Source: Amborella trichopoda
Taxonomy: Eukaryota > Streptophyta > Magnoliopsida > Amborellales > Amborellaceae
Assembly (NCBI RefSeq): GCF_000471905.2
Contig: NW_006499905.1
Coordinates: 3,019,398 to 3,083,397 of the forward strand
Direction: 5' to 3'
DNA length: 64,000 nt
Shown: one piece after another, positions 36,191-48,089 of the stretch
How positions within the stretch are numbered: the stretch's first letter is position 1
How the letters are laid out: each line of letters opens with the position of its first letter
Made by a program: the position numbers and the translations under genes
The notes under the pieces: generated by a model
The model's input: the letters and a program-made list of their open reading frames with translations, nothing else
The model's database searches: none
Told to the model about the DNA's origin: nothing

Positions 36191-37901
36191 TTCCAAGAAT
36201 GGTAGAGGTGGAATTTTAGGTCATATTAATGCTTGTTGAACTGTGCGAATCTCATGGATACTCCAAATTCGATGGTCAATGTTTCTATTGTGAGATTTCA
36301 AGAGAAGTCGAGGAAAAGAATCTTTGTTTATAAACTTGCAGATGCAAATGTCATGTCTTTTAGCGTGTTGATGGAAATTGATCATATAAACAAGCATGTG
36401 CGTGTGACATTGTCTATTGCAAATATTCTAAAGAAAGTGCCTTTTGGGGATTAAAACGTTAAGATTGAGGAAGGAATATATAAATCTGTGGGTGCATGGC
36501 ATATGACAGTCCCTGTAGGTACATCCATAGCTGACTTTCGCCGGCTGGTGATGAAAATTGATCATATGGTTTCAATCGGTCATGAGTGGGATGCCTCTTT
36601 CACTCGATGGACCTTCCCAAAGGGTTGCCGGTCACTGTTGAGCCCCATCCATGTTCCTGGTTAGAATGGTCATTGAAGAGATGTCGCCAACAGGTGTTTC
36701 TCAAGACGTCAGCCTGTCCACTCTCACCATCCACCAAACCTCATGCCAAGACCACAACTCTTTAACATGCCTTCCACCTGGCTGGCCCATCAGGTATTGC
36801 GACTCTCATTTCTCTATTTGGCTTTCCTTTATCTTTACTATTATGTCTCAAAACCCTCTTGAAATTCAGTCCCAAGTTCATCAGGGGCCAGGACCCTCAA
36901 TCATTAGGCTCACCATGGTGCAATGGGATAGGGGATTCACTTTGGACAATCTTAATATAAAAGTCCCTTAGATGTTGGCTGAAGAAAAGCACCTCTAAGG
37001 CATACTTTGTAGCGAATTGCCCCTGTCCTTCCCTATATCACGGTCACAGAGTCTTTAGACTATTCTTTTGGCTAGTCTTCCCATAGGGCTGTTAACTAGA
37101 AGCCTATTAACTCTGAGAGGGTGGCCCTAACTAAGGAGAAGGGGTGATGTGCTTAAAGCAATGAAGATCTTGTTTGAAGGGAACCCTACAGGTGGTGGAA
37201 AATATCCTTTAGGAATCGGATGTGGAGGAAGTGCTAGATGGTGTGGTCATTACCCTTTAACCCCGTCGTTTCTGATAGAGGCAGCATCTCTAGGGGGAAA
37301 AAACCTTTTAAGCCTAAATAAAGGTCATTTCTTGGAATGTCCGAGACCTTTCTAGAGGAGAATTTTAAAGCAAATGGTGTAGGTAGTTATACCCACCTTC
37401 TCTTGCAAGAAACCAAGTTTCTTAACCCAGACATCAGGTTGATCTGGTCCTTTTGTGGCTTCTCCAATTGCGTTCTCCTTTTTTCGTTCCTCAGGAGCAT
37501 TTAGGGGTTTAAGGGAAATTATCATAAATATACTTTAATTTTTTGACAAATTAAATAAAACCTCTTAAACTATTATAAATTTTATCCCTTTTTTTTTTTT
37601 TTTTTAAGTTTTGACATTTAAAATACTTCGAGTTATCATGGCATTTAAAATGCTGTATAAAATGCAGTTATTACGTAAAAGTACCGTAATGTTAGAGCTT
37701 CACAATAATATAACTACTGTGAAGGCTATTTTGGTAAAAGAAGGTCAAAAAATAGGTGTGGATGAAGTTTAAGAAAGTCGAAGTTTTGTTTTTTTTTTTT
37801 AAAAATAGAGGTATATTCTGATAATTTCTCATGTTTTAATGAATCAATTTTGGTTTGTACAACAAAATGCTTTCTATGGTTTTTGAAGGTTCTGTACTAA
37901 A

Positions 37902-37999
37902 CACGAAATGGTGTTTATATAATGCATATGGGCCTAATTCCCTGAATGAAACACGAATTGGTGTTCATGTAATGCATATGGGCCTAATTCCCTGAATGG
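37902..37999. repeat. 49-bp tandem duplication within the LINE
   Basis: AACACGAAATGGTGTTTATA..CCTAATTCCCTGAATG is followed directly by a second copy with a few changes (AACACGAATTGGTGTTCATG). Both lie in the endonuclease region of the LINE. Confidence 0.85.
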
Positions 38000-40830
38000 A
38001 AGACTATCCTTTTTGCTCGATCTTTCTATGCTATCTACCCAGTTGCCTTGGTGTAGGGCAGGGGACTTTTAACATGATTAGGTGGCTTATTGAATCTAGT
38101 TCTCAGAACTCTATAACCAGTTTCACGACTAACTTTAATAATTTTATCCAGAGGCACAAATTATTAGTCCTCAATATCGTGGGAACTACTGTTACATGGT
38201 CCAACAATTCGATTATCTCCCCATTAGATAGATTCATGTATTCAGCCATCTTGGGAGGTGCTGTTCCCCAAAACAACAGGTTAGACTCTTCCGTAGTTAG
38301 CATCGGACCACGTTCCGCTTCTGTTCGACACGGAAGGGCAACCCTTAGGGCCATCCCCTTGTAGGTTCGAACTAATGTGATTAGAAGATAGATGATTTGG
38401 GAAGAGGTGAGGGATGTGGCATCAATCTAATGTGCAAGGTTAGGACTTTGTCCCTTTTAAGGAAGTTGACGTTGCTCAAAGAAAGACTGAAGGTAGGGAG
38501 CAACAAGTCAATAGAGGTTAGCACGAGAGATTCCCTCAATTGAGCTAGTTAATCAAAGAGAAAAAAAGTTCGAAGGGGTCCTCTGGCTGACTAGAATGAA
38601 AGAGAAGATTTCAAGCGAGTTCTAGATGCATCTCTGAAAAAGGAATTAACGTTTTGGTTTCAGCACTGGAGGTCTAAATGCGTTAACGAGGAGGATAATA
38701 ACACAAATTATTTTCACGAACTGTCAAAATTTCAGGTGTAAGTCCAGCTCAATAGAAGGCATAAAAATTCAGGGGATGTAAGAAAATTATTCAGAGGGTA
38801 GGGATCAGGCTATCCGAAACTACTTTAAAGTTGCTTTCTCTTTGTAGATGAGTATTTCAATTGTTCCTCGCTCCAAACTTTCCACTGGCCAAGCTCAAGA
38901 CCTGGAAAAGGACTTCACTTTAGAGGAGATAAAGGAAGCAATCTTTGCCCTTCCAATAGATAAAGCTCCTGGTCCAGACAGCTATCCATCGGCCTTTTAT
39001 AAATCTTTTGGGAGGTTGTTAAGGAAGACCTCTTACGGCACTTCATTGAATTCCTCCAAAGGACAGTGCTGAACATAGCAATTAACTCCTTCATAGCTCT
39101 ACCAAAGAAACAATTTATGGAGAACTTGAACGATTCAGACCCCTCAGCCTACTCACTACCCACTACGAGATGCTTATGAAGGTCTTAGTGAATAGGCTCG
39201 AGCAGGTGCTCAACAATGTTGTAAAGTGTCCCCCGGTTGCCTTCTTATGGGATAGTCGAATAAAAAATAGCATTCTAATAGCACAGGAAAGTATCTATTC
39301 AACAAAGAAGATGGACCTACAAGGGTCTGCTGTGCAGATTGAACTTTGGAAAGGCATATGACACACTGTGCAACTAGCTATGTTGCATGGGATTCGATGA
39401 TGGATGGATATATGGATGCATGGATGCTTGTCATCTGTCGTATAATCATTGGTAGAGTTAATCAATGGTAGAGTTGTTGATTCTTTAAAGCTTCTTGAGG
39501 ACTTAGGCAAGGGGCTCCCCTCTCCCCTTTCTATTCACCGTTGCGGAATCCTTCAACCAATTGATAAAAAGGGTGTCCTAAAATGACTTCCAATTATGTG
39601 AATGGCCCAAATATATCTCATCCACTGGTAATAGGAAATATGTTGATTTTCTGTGAAGCCTCCCTCACTTAGGTGCAGCACCTGTGGCTCTTCCAAAGGT
39701 GTTGCAAACTCGTATCAGGATTCAACATCAACATGGAAAAACCCAAACTGATGGGCATGAACTATACCAAGCAGGAAGTGGCTAATTGGGCTCTATGGAT
39801 GGGATGTGAAACTGATTCTTGATCAACCAAATCTTTGGGGCTTCCCCTACTGGATTATGGACCAGATAGGTCAATTTGGGAACCGGTAATGCAAAGATTT
39901 CATTATAAACTTCTCTTTGGAAATATAAGATATTTATATTTAGGAGCTTCCATCATCTTGATCGAAGCCACCTTGTCGAATCTCTTGGCATATTACTTCT
40001 CCTTGTTTAGAGTTCCAAATCAAGTGATTCAGACACTAGAACATATGATGAGGTATTTCCTACGGAGTATATCATTTAAAAAGAACAGATTTCATTTGGT
40101 GAAATGGAGCATGGAGTGCCTGCCAAAGGATGGTGGATTGGCTATCCATTGGCTCAGGCTCATGTTTGAAGCGATGCTGACTAAGTGGTGGTGGAGACTA
40201 GCGACAAGATCATATGAGTTATGGAAATGGGTCATAAGTATGGGGTTGAGAGAGATGGCTTCTTGACAAAAAAATGATTTCAGGTGCATCTTCGGCTACA
40301 TTTATTTGAAAAGGGGTTGACTCCTCTAGAAACATCGTTCTTTCACATAGTAGAGTCGAGGTCGGGGATGGTTGTAAAACCTCATTTTGGTAAGCAAAAT
40401 GGATTGGAGAAAGCCCTTTAAAAATTGGTTTCCAAGAGTCATATATATCAGAAAGTAAGGATGTAAAAGGAATAAATAGTTGGAGAGGTTTTTTAAGGGG
40501 AAAGTAGGAATACAATTTGGAACATCAATCTGAGCTACAAAAGGGTAAATTCCACAATGGTAGATCAGTATGATTTTGCTGTATCAATTTTGTTCCTTCT
40601 TCTATTATTTTGAGGAGGGAAGATGCAGTTCTTTGGGACCTCAACCCAGAGGCATGGTTCACAGTGAGATCCATCTATAATCACATGGCTAGAGATCGTT
40701 ATGTTCGAACAATCCCAGGGGTGAATAAAGTGTGGAGCTTCAATTCCCCTCACATGGTGAAGGCATTTTGGTTGGTAGAGATGATGCCTATCAGTGGAAC
40801 AACTTAGAAAGAGATAGGTGACTATAACAA

Positions 40831-41213
40831 GGGTACGGTTTGTATAGGCGAGGCTCTAACCGATCAAAGCAAAGCGTACCTTCAAATAGTATCGAGAAAT
40901 GTGGTTTCAATACTGAAAATCTTTGTGATAGCCTTAAAATATATTTTCGTCTCTAATTATAAAATTTAAAGTTTTAAAAATAATGTAGATCAAGTAGATT
41001 TATAAAAACTTGAAAATTGGCATTCCAAAAAAGCATTACAAGATGCATCATTTCTAAAACTTGAAATCTATTTTTTTCCCATGTCCATTCATCTTGAAGT
41101 TGAGATGATCAATTTGAGGATATTTGGGCATCAAAACAACCTCTTCTAGTGAAATTTTTATCGTGCGTCCTAATTGATTGTTTAGAGCTTCGTACTTATA
41201 TAAAATTTTTCCA
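40831..41213 (-). mobile_element. MITE family A, copy 4, inserted in the LINE
   Basis: 383 bp in reverse orientation. Starts GGGTACGGTTTGTATAGGCG and ends with TATATAAAATTTTTCC; inverted tips share GCTCTAA.C.ATC. LINE coding homology stops just before it (a NLERDR-like piece) and resumes directly after (EEDT..HLFI). Flanks TATAACAA and TATAATGT match at 5 of 8 positions, so the insertion is old. Confidence 0.8.
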
Positions 41214-41497
41214 TATAATGTAAAAGGGAAGAGGATACAAATGCTCACCTATTTATTAGTTCACCTATTTATTCATTGTTCATTGGCTATGGCACTGTGT
41301 AGTTGGGCCTTTTCTATATACGAATTAAGTTCGTCAGTTCCTTAGCCACATACTGACACAACGGCCTCCCCTTTCACCAAAAAAGGAAGTCAATTGTGGC
41401 TAGTGTTCATGGCAACAACTGTTTCACACATTTGGAAAGAGTTGAACAATAGAACATTCCAAGATAAGGCTTATATTTCACAAATTAAAACCTCAAT

Positions 41498-41944
41498 TCT
41501 AAGACCAATTTTGCTTTTTAGGGTAGAATGTTAGGCGGCTAAAAAATAACATATCTATAGGATGAGTATAGATGAGATTAGGATGTTGAGATGGATGAGT
41601 GGCAATATAAGAATGGATAGAATTCGATATGATTGTATCAGGGAGAACTTAGGCGTAGCTCCAATGGACGATAAGATGAGAGAAAGTAGACTTAGGTAGG
41701 CTGACCATGTACAACGCAGACCCAGTACAATACTTATTAGGAGGTGTGAGTTGGTTCAAGTGGAAGGCTAAAAAGGAGCATGGGGGTAGTCGCCTTAAAA
41801 GTACATGATTGGAAGTAATGAAAAAATATATGGAAACTTATGACCATATTGAGGATATAGCTCTTGATAGAGCCATATAACAGATCAAGATATATGTAGC
41901 CGACCCCAAATAAGAAAAATGTTATTATGATAATGTTGATGATG
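41498..41944 (+). mobile_element. 5'-truncated RTE-clade LINE fragment with 11-bp TSD
   Basis: 447 bp encoding the C-terminal end of an RTE-type reverse transcriptase in one mostly open frame: MLRWMSGN, then NLGVAPMDDKMRESRLR, and a final VADPK. It ends with GTAGCCGACCCCAAATA and a short ATG-rich tail, typical of plant RTE 3' ends. AAAACCTCAAT occurs at 41,487-41,497 and again at 41,945-41,955, a target duplication consistent with target-primed reverse transcription. It interrupts the L1 LINE between its zinc-binding and RNase H regions. Confidence 0.85.
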
Positions 41945-42595
41945 AAAACCTCAATAATGAATGAATTCTTTGTGTTCTTGGCTTCAATCTATGGATTGTT
42001 TTGGAGGAATTTCTAATAGGGGCATTGAGTTGCATCGTCTTGCCCATTTCGTGAGCATTAGACACTAACATGCCTCATAGATTGACACCGCCACAAACGT
42101 AATTTTCATGGGAGTGTTAGAGGGACTTCGTAGCATGTTTTGGTGGTCTATTAAGGGATCATTTAAGAAACATTATTCCAAAGCACTGCACATCCAATGA
42201 GGCCCAACTGTCGGCCCTCAAATATGGGGTCTTAAGGTTACAACCCAGTTATGAGAGTAATAATCGAGGGTGATTTAGTAAATGTCGTGTAAATCTCCTT
42301 ACACATCTCTTTAGTTTTTATTTTTTATTTTTTTGATAAGGTTACATAAGAATGAAACTTGAGACATAGTGATATAAAAACCCAGCTATCGCCTTGACCC
42401 AAGCCCACGCCCGACTCCTTGAATCACTCCCGGTAGGTAACTATGGATGAGATTCAAGCGGAGTTGGAGGGCAAGGAAGTAGTCAGTTGACATGTATTTA
42501 GAGAATGTAATCCGGAAGCAGATGGCCTGGCTAGAAGTGCAACTCTACTGGGTGCAGGGTGAGGGCAAGGAAGTAGTACGTCAACGTCGACCTAA

Positions 42596-43025
42596 TCGGA
42601 TACAAGTTAATTAGACCTGGACCAGGTTTGGGTCCGATCTAGGATTATAAATAAAAAATTATAAAATATTTTAGATATTTATAATGTATCGTTAATATTA
42701 TTCGTGTCTTTTATACTAATATATACCTAGTTATGTTTATCCTGACTTGACACAATAGGATCCAAGTTGGACTAGGACCCATCGAGGACATCGTTTGGGT
42801 CCAAACCTAACCTCCGTTGGGTCGACCTGTCGGGTCCATAGGAACCCATTTTCCACCCCTAGTCTTTTTTACCTTTTTCAAGTGTTTTAAAACCCGAATA
42901 AGGTGGTAGAATTAGTCATCACTAGCTAGGCCAATGCAGATCGCCAATCGGACCAAATCAAACCGTTTTTTCGGGGTGGGAATTGGTCCAAAAATAATTA
43001 AACAATACTTTTAGATTTGAAATGG
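42596..43025. repeat. Dispersed ~430-bp repeat, family B copy 1
   Basis: Begins TCGGATACAAGTTAATTA and contains ATTTATAATGTATCGTTAAT, GACACAATAGGATCC, TCGGGTCCA and CCCCTAGTCTT in the same order as 46,172-46,557. GGGTC/GACCC motifs are frequent. No coding capacity; probably a non-autonomous element or solo fragment of a retroelement. Confidence 0.75.
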
Positions 43026-43099
43026 CTATAAATAATTGTGACCTCTTTATATCAAAGGTAAATAATCTCACAATCCCATAACAACATTACCGATACTTC

Positions 43100-46000
43100 G
43101 TTCTTATGTGAATAGCGATTCCTAAGTACTACTACTTAGATTTTTTAGATTTGACCGTTCCAAAACATGAGTAGTCTATGTTCCATCTTAACACATGATT
43201 TATTCATCCATATGGAGAGTGCACATGACACTTTTTTATTTTATTTTTTTAAATTGGTTGCTTGATTGACAAAGTTACATCCATCAAATTTGTGGGCCTA
43301 GATATACTCTTACATAAAGTTTTACCTAAGAGAGTGAACATGAACAAACCATCATCATCACCTTGTTTTCAATTAATTGGGATCGGTTGGAGTGAGTGAA
43401 CAAACCAGTTAGCATATAAACATCTTTGTGGATTTGCATTTTTCGTTTTTTTTTTTGACAGTTTTTAAGTGGCCAGCTCGCATATTGTAGAAATGTGGGC
43501 TTGGCAATAAATATATTTTTAAATACAATTTGATCCTAAAATTTAGAAAATATATAATCTTTAACATGAAGATCATGAATCTAAAAAAAAAATAGAAAAT
43601 TTGAAATAATAATTATATTAAAAAAACATTTGGAGCGTTAGTTAGTTACCCTTGTTTTAAAATTGGATCACCTATTTGCATTTATCTTTAAGATGGATGC
43701 TTTATACATCTAGACCTCATATTGTAGAAATGCGGTACAGCCCGTATGGAATTTTTTTCCTTTTTGTTTTTTCGGTTTGAGGGGAGGAGGAGAGAGAGAA
43801 TGATATAATAATAAAGAAACCATGTCATTACATCTTAATATCGGAGAAGCAAATGAGGACTGTAATCTCTCATACTTATTTATGCATTAGGCCCAAACAA
43901 AGAAATAAGAAAAAGTAAATTAGTGGGGTTTGCCATGGCGGCTCCAATTGCAATCATCAAGCCTAACGAAGCATTGACCGCTGGTGTCGCAGAGATAACA
44001 CCACATAATTACGTGCCAAACTTCAGTGCACAGCTCCCATGGATATCTTGAACACTCCCTTTTCTTTCTCCTACCACTGCAACATTCTTTCCCTCGCCTT
44101 CAATGGGTCGAGACCAGCCCATTTTCATCTCTGCCATGGCAAATACACACACAGAAAAAAGGTGAGTGTGGATTTGGGCACTTACTTTTGGATGAGAATT
44201 GAGTTCGATACTTTACGGTGAGGTTTGGGGGTACTATGGGTAAAGCCCGAACGCATTTTTAAACATATACAAGAGAATGTAAAAGAAGTGTGATTGTTTT
44301 CAATGATTTAAGCAAAATATACAATGCTTTAGAAATCATAGAAGTTACTTGGGTCGAAAAGAGTTGAGGTAACCAGGACATGATGGATTTTATAGAGAAA
44401 GATTAATCAAAAAGAGGGAGAGAGAATGAAGGAGAATTTGCAATAAATTTAAAAAGGGAATTTTAAATATTTTAGAAAAGAATAAGCCGCATTTAACCAG
44501 AAATGTAATTTTAGTGATGAAGGGAAAATGGATTTCAAGTTCTAAAAATAAATTTTTTTAACTTGTTTTATGGACAACCCATTTCTACCAATCACTAAGA
44601 ATTTAAGTAGTTATGATTTTGGAGATGGACATGAGGGCTATAATTTGAAAGTCGTAGGTTTCCTTCCTTCCTCCTAAACATGCTCGGATGCAATGTTGAA
44701 CTATAATTTTGAGTCACTATTTACCTAATTTGGAAAAATGATATGCTAAGATTTATAAATTAATTGACATGTTCATTAATTCATTTTTTATAATATTATT
44801 AAACAATAAAATCCTCTATAAATTTTAATATTATGACACTAAAAAAAATTCAAAAAAAAAAATTTTACCATGAAAATTGAAAAATAAAGATATTAAAATT
44901 CAAAAAAAAAAAAAGGCATGTTCATTCCCTTAAGTCGCCCTACTCTCTTTATTGTTGTTAAAAAAATAATAATAATAATAATTAAAAGTAACATGGAGAA
45001 CAAAAACAAACTAGAGAAAGAAAACCATTTTGTCCTTACGGAGCATAAAAAAGAGCCACAATGTACCCTAGCCTTCACCCACCTCGTTTGTCTCTCCTCT
45101 CTCTCTCTCTCTAACCCCATACCACGTCAGCCCTAATAAGAGCATGTCTAATGGTACAGTTGGTATTTGGAGGTTAACTCTTGAAGAGTTTTGAGAAAGC
45201 ATCTTTGTAAGTTGAGAAGATTGCAGGAGCAGGAATTGTCGACATTTAGTGTAATGTAAAATCCAGGACCTTTGCCTCATGATTAATTGGTTTCGTTTGT
45301 TTGACTCTGTTGGGAGGCTGATACCAATTGCTGCACAGCCCACCTGTGCGCAGAGGGAGGGCCCAATGATGTTGTACGATGAATTTGGGGCCTACAATAT
45401 GATTTTTATTATAAATTAATTGGGAAAAACCCGGTTCTTACTGATCTGACTTTTATTATAAATTAATTGAAAAAAACCCGGTTCTTTCGGAACGATGAAG
45501 TTGGGGCCTACCAGTACGATCTTTATTATAAATTAATTGAGAAAAACCTGGTTCTTATGGATCCCGATATATTTCTAAATCCAAATCGCTCTAGTTGATA
45601 GGCGAGTTTTTAACCACTGCTTAAGCTGCACACCAACAATGTTTAACCATTCACGATCATGATGCCTTCAAAGACCTAACACTTTCGTGCAGCATATTTT
45701 GGTAAAAACATGTGAAAAGTGGTCAAAAAGAGTATGGGTGAGATTTTAAAAATTTTGAGATTTATTTCAAATAACCTATAAAAAAAAAAAAAGTGATACT
45801 TTTTATAATTTCCCTTCATTTAATCTATACTACCTTGGATTGAGGCAAAAGACCATCTCGACCTTCAACTTTATTTTTTTATAAATATATTTTCTGCTTG
45901 ATATTTTTCTTTCCATTTTTGTTGGATTCTGATCCTAACTTTGATTCTTTCCTTTTCTCAGGGTTCCTAATGCTAATGGCACAAATTCCCAGCCTTTGAC

Positions 46001-46130
46001 TTTCCCTCTTTCCTTTTCTTCCTTAGATCCGAATCCCACTCTTAATTTCGTTCCTTTTTTGTGTGCTTTTGTATCTTAATTCTAATGCCATTTGAACGAG
46101 ACAATCCCAACCCTTGCTTTTCTTTAGGCC
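43100..46130. other. Intergenic, no supported gene
   Basis: AT-rich DNA with scattered simple repeats: (AAT)n near 44,946-44,966, (CT)n near 45,098-45,112, and the tandem array at 45,379-45,561. A 38-codon frame at 43,935-44,051 has a good start context (GCCATGGCG) but resembles nothing I know. A GATCGGTTGG tail near 43,382 recalls LINE/SINE ends. Confidence 0.5.
45379..45561. repeat. Tandem repeat with TTTATTATAAATTAATTG core
   Basis: The core, followed by AAAAACC[CT]GGTTCTT, occurs at about 45,404, 45,451 and 45,521. Units one and three are preceded by GATGAA.TTGGGGCCTAC, giving a higher-order period near 115 bases. No gene is associated. Confidence 0.85.
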
Positions 46131-46171
46131 CGGGAATGCATAGGGTCGGGCGGTGCCCAACACGGATCCAG

Positions 46172-46557
46172 TCGGATACAAGTTAATTAAACCTAGACCA
46201 GGTTGGGCCCGATCCAGGATTTTAAATGAAATATATAAAAAGTATACCAGATATTTATAATGTATCGTTAATATTATTCATGTTACATACAGAGTCCGGT
46301 TGATCATGGCCTGACACAATAGGATCCGAGTTGGATCCAGACCCATCAAAGACATCACCTGGACCCGGTTGGGTCAACCTATCGGGTCCACAGGGACCCA
46401 TTTCCCGCCCCTAGTCTTCTTACCTTTTAAGGGGGTAGGATTAGTCACTAGCTAGACCAATCCAGATTGCCAATCGGGCCAAATCACTGTTTTTTCGATG
46501 TGGGAATGGGTCCAAAAATAATTAAATAATATTTTAATATTTGAAAAAATAAAATGG
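46172..46557. repeat. Dispersed ~390-bp repeat, family B copy 2
   Basis: Same-strand relative of 42,596-43,025, starting TCGGATACAAGTTAATTAAA and ending near TTTGAAAAAATAAAATGG. Divergence by small indels suggests both copies are old. Confidence 0.75.
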
Positions 46558-47527
46558 ACGGTAACTAGGTGATTCATCGGATCTGGATATGTCAGTTCCC
46601 TGACAAACTGACCCAGTTCTCTAACATAATTGAGCAACTCAATCAAAATTGGACCCGCTCATGGCTCTAATAGGATTCCGGTCGATCTCAACAGTTCCTG
46701 ATTCAGATAAGGGTTTTTCCCATCATTGAGCAACTTCAATGTTTTCTATTATCTAATATTGGCTGCTAAGTTGAGCAGGTCACTTCCCCTTGGATCCTCG
46801 AAATATTTTTAGCTAGAGTTTAGTCCGAGGGAGCAAATGTATATTTTGCTCCCACACAAGCATATAATGTCTTCAATTATTGTCTTTTGTTTCATGTTTT
46901 ACATTTTAACATTGTAAATGAAATGTCATTCAAGATCAAACAAATCAAATGTTACAAAGACAACAACAACAATGAACATTGAACCAAGCAATAATCTGAT
47001 AGTTTAACTACAATTGAATAAGACCTCTCTCTCGCAAATCAAGCCTCTTTCTCTCACCTTAAAAATTTATGTCTAACCATTCAAAATACACACGCAATGC
47101 AATCATCATTTGATAAAGCACACCTCACCATTTGAAATTGGCAGGAGATGCTTGTCTTGGTCTCTCTCATCGATTTCCACTTGATCGTGCATAGCTGAGG
47201 TGGACTGTGACTCGGATCCATCATCTGATATTCAGAAATGCAAAGTTGAGAGAGAGAGAGAGAGAGAACTCATTGTCATGCACCGGTTCAAGCATGTAAA
47301 TCTCATAAAAAATGAAAAGCACCGAGAGATGGAGTGTGTATGTGTGTGTATAATGGTTGAAGTAATAGAAGGAAACAAGTTTTGAGAGAAAGAGAGTGTG
47401 TGTGAGTGTTCATGCACCAAGACACACAAAAAGGTATAACAGAAAAAATTGAGCAAGGGAGTTACGGTTATGCATGCATAATTGTATCTACAAAGATGAA
47501 TACAATCATGGACACAAACAAGAACAT

Positions 47528-47742
47528 CTAGACCTTTAAACAAACACATGAAAGAAAACATGCATACTCCGCATTGAGTTTCAAGAATAAAGAAATGGTG
47601 TCAAGATCGAAGCAAGAAACTAAGGTGGCTCCTCCACTACCTGAACAACCATGGTACTCTGGCATGTGTCTCACAGTAGATGTTTGGAGGCTTTCAGGCA
47701 ATAAACAGCTGCACAATGAACCTGAAATAACATTTGCGATTC

Positions 47743-47796
<54 letters not shown>

Positions 47797-48089
47797 CATA
47801 CCTAATCTAGCAAGGCGATTCACCCACCCGGGTATAGGCTTCCCTGCTAATCTCAAGCAAACATCATCTGTGAAATGGTTGCAATTCTTGGAAATGAGAT
47901 GGTAGGTGTCTCCATGATATTTTCGGGCCATATTTTCCATAAATTCTCTCAAATCAGTGGGGGTCATGTCTATACTACCTAACAATATGGAGCACCTGTA
48001 TACAAAACCAGGGCAATTTCGAGGTTCTACCTCAAACACTCCACTGGTCGGGAAGTCATGGGCTCCAAACCCATACTCTAAACCATGAA
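47528..48089 (-). CDS. DeSI-like (PPPDE) cysteine protease, 3' exons only
   Basis: DeSI/PPPDE proteins are small papain-fold isopeptidases (deSUMOylating or deubiquitinating). Two minus-strand exons are clear: 48089-47802 and 47721-47528, joined through an 80-base intron made largely of (CT)n and (TA)n; donor TTAG/GTATGC, acceptor ATTTCAG. The first reads HGLEYGFGAHDFPTSG, VFEVEPR and HLISKNCNHFTDDVC; the Cys of KNCNHF is the family's catalytic nucleophile. It ends WVNRLARLG; the next exon gives SLCSCLLPESLQ and stops at a TAG (47,528-47,530). The N-terminal exons (NVYDLTP..FHSG, carrying the catalytic His) were not found anywhere upstream, so they are either beyond 64,000 or lost. The C-terminal tail past PESLQ is not conserved, and a further 3' exon is possible. 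Confidence 0.85.
47722..47801 (-). repeat. 80-bp DeSI intron made of (TA)n and (GA)n
   Basis: The intron consists almost entirely of a TA run and a GA run (plus-strand reading) between an intact donor and acceptor. Long variable repeats in so short an intron could affect splicing efficiency. Confidence 0.7.

Larger units (their letters stand above)
36190..42562 (+). mobile_element. Dead L1-type LINE with RNase H, interrupted by two later elements
   Basis: Plus-strand pieces, broken by many stops and frameshifts, appear in the order of a plant L1. A doubtful ORF1 part is at 36,230-36,960. The endonuclease begins near 37,322 (VISWNVRDLS) and continues after a ~450-base non-coding stretch to about 38,364 (FNMIRW, TWSNN, PLDRF). 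The RT domain has FTLEEIKEAIF..DKAPGPD (38,910-38,990), a FGKAYD-like block near 39,345 and a long C-terminal piece at 39,835-40,300. The zinc-binding part reads EEDT..HLFI at about 41,232. RNase H has AQLSALKYG and IIEGDLVNVV (42,205-42,290) and RECNPEADGLA (about 42,497), ending at TGA 42,562. A MITE (40,831-41,213) and an RTE fragment (41,498-41,944) split it. Not functional. Confidence 0.85.

Noticed and set aside
39835..40266. A 143-codon frame as a possible host gene
   Set aside because: It is the C-terminal reverse-transcriptase part of the decayed L1 LINE.
47200..47561. Frames just past the DeSI stop
   Set aside because: (GA)n and TGTG repeats shape them; no conserved block. A further DeSI exon cannot be excluded but is not supported.
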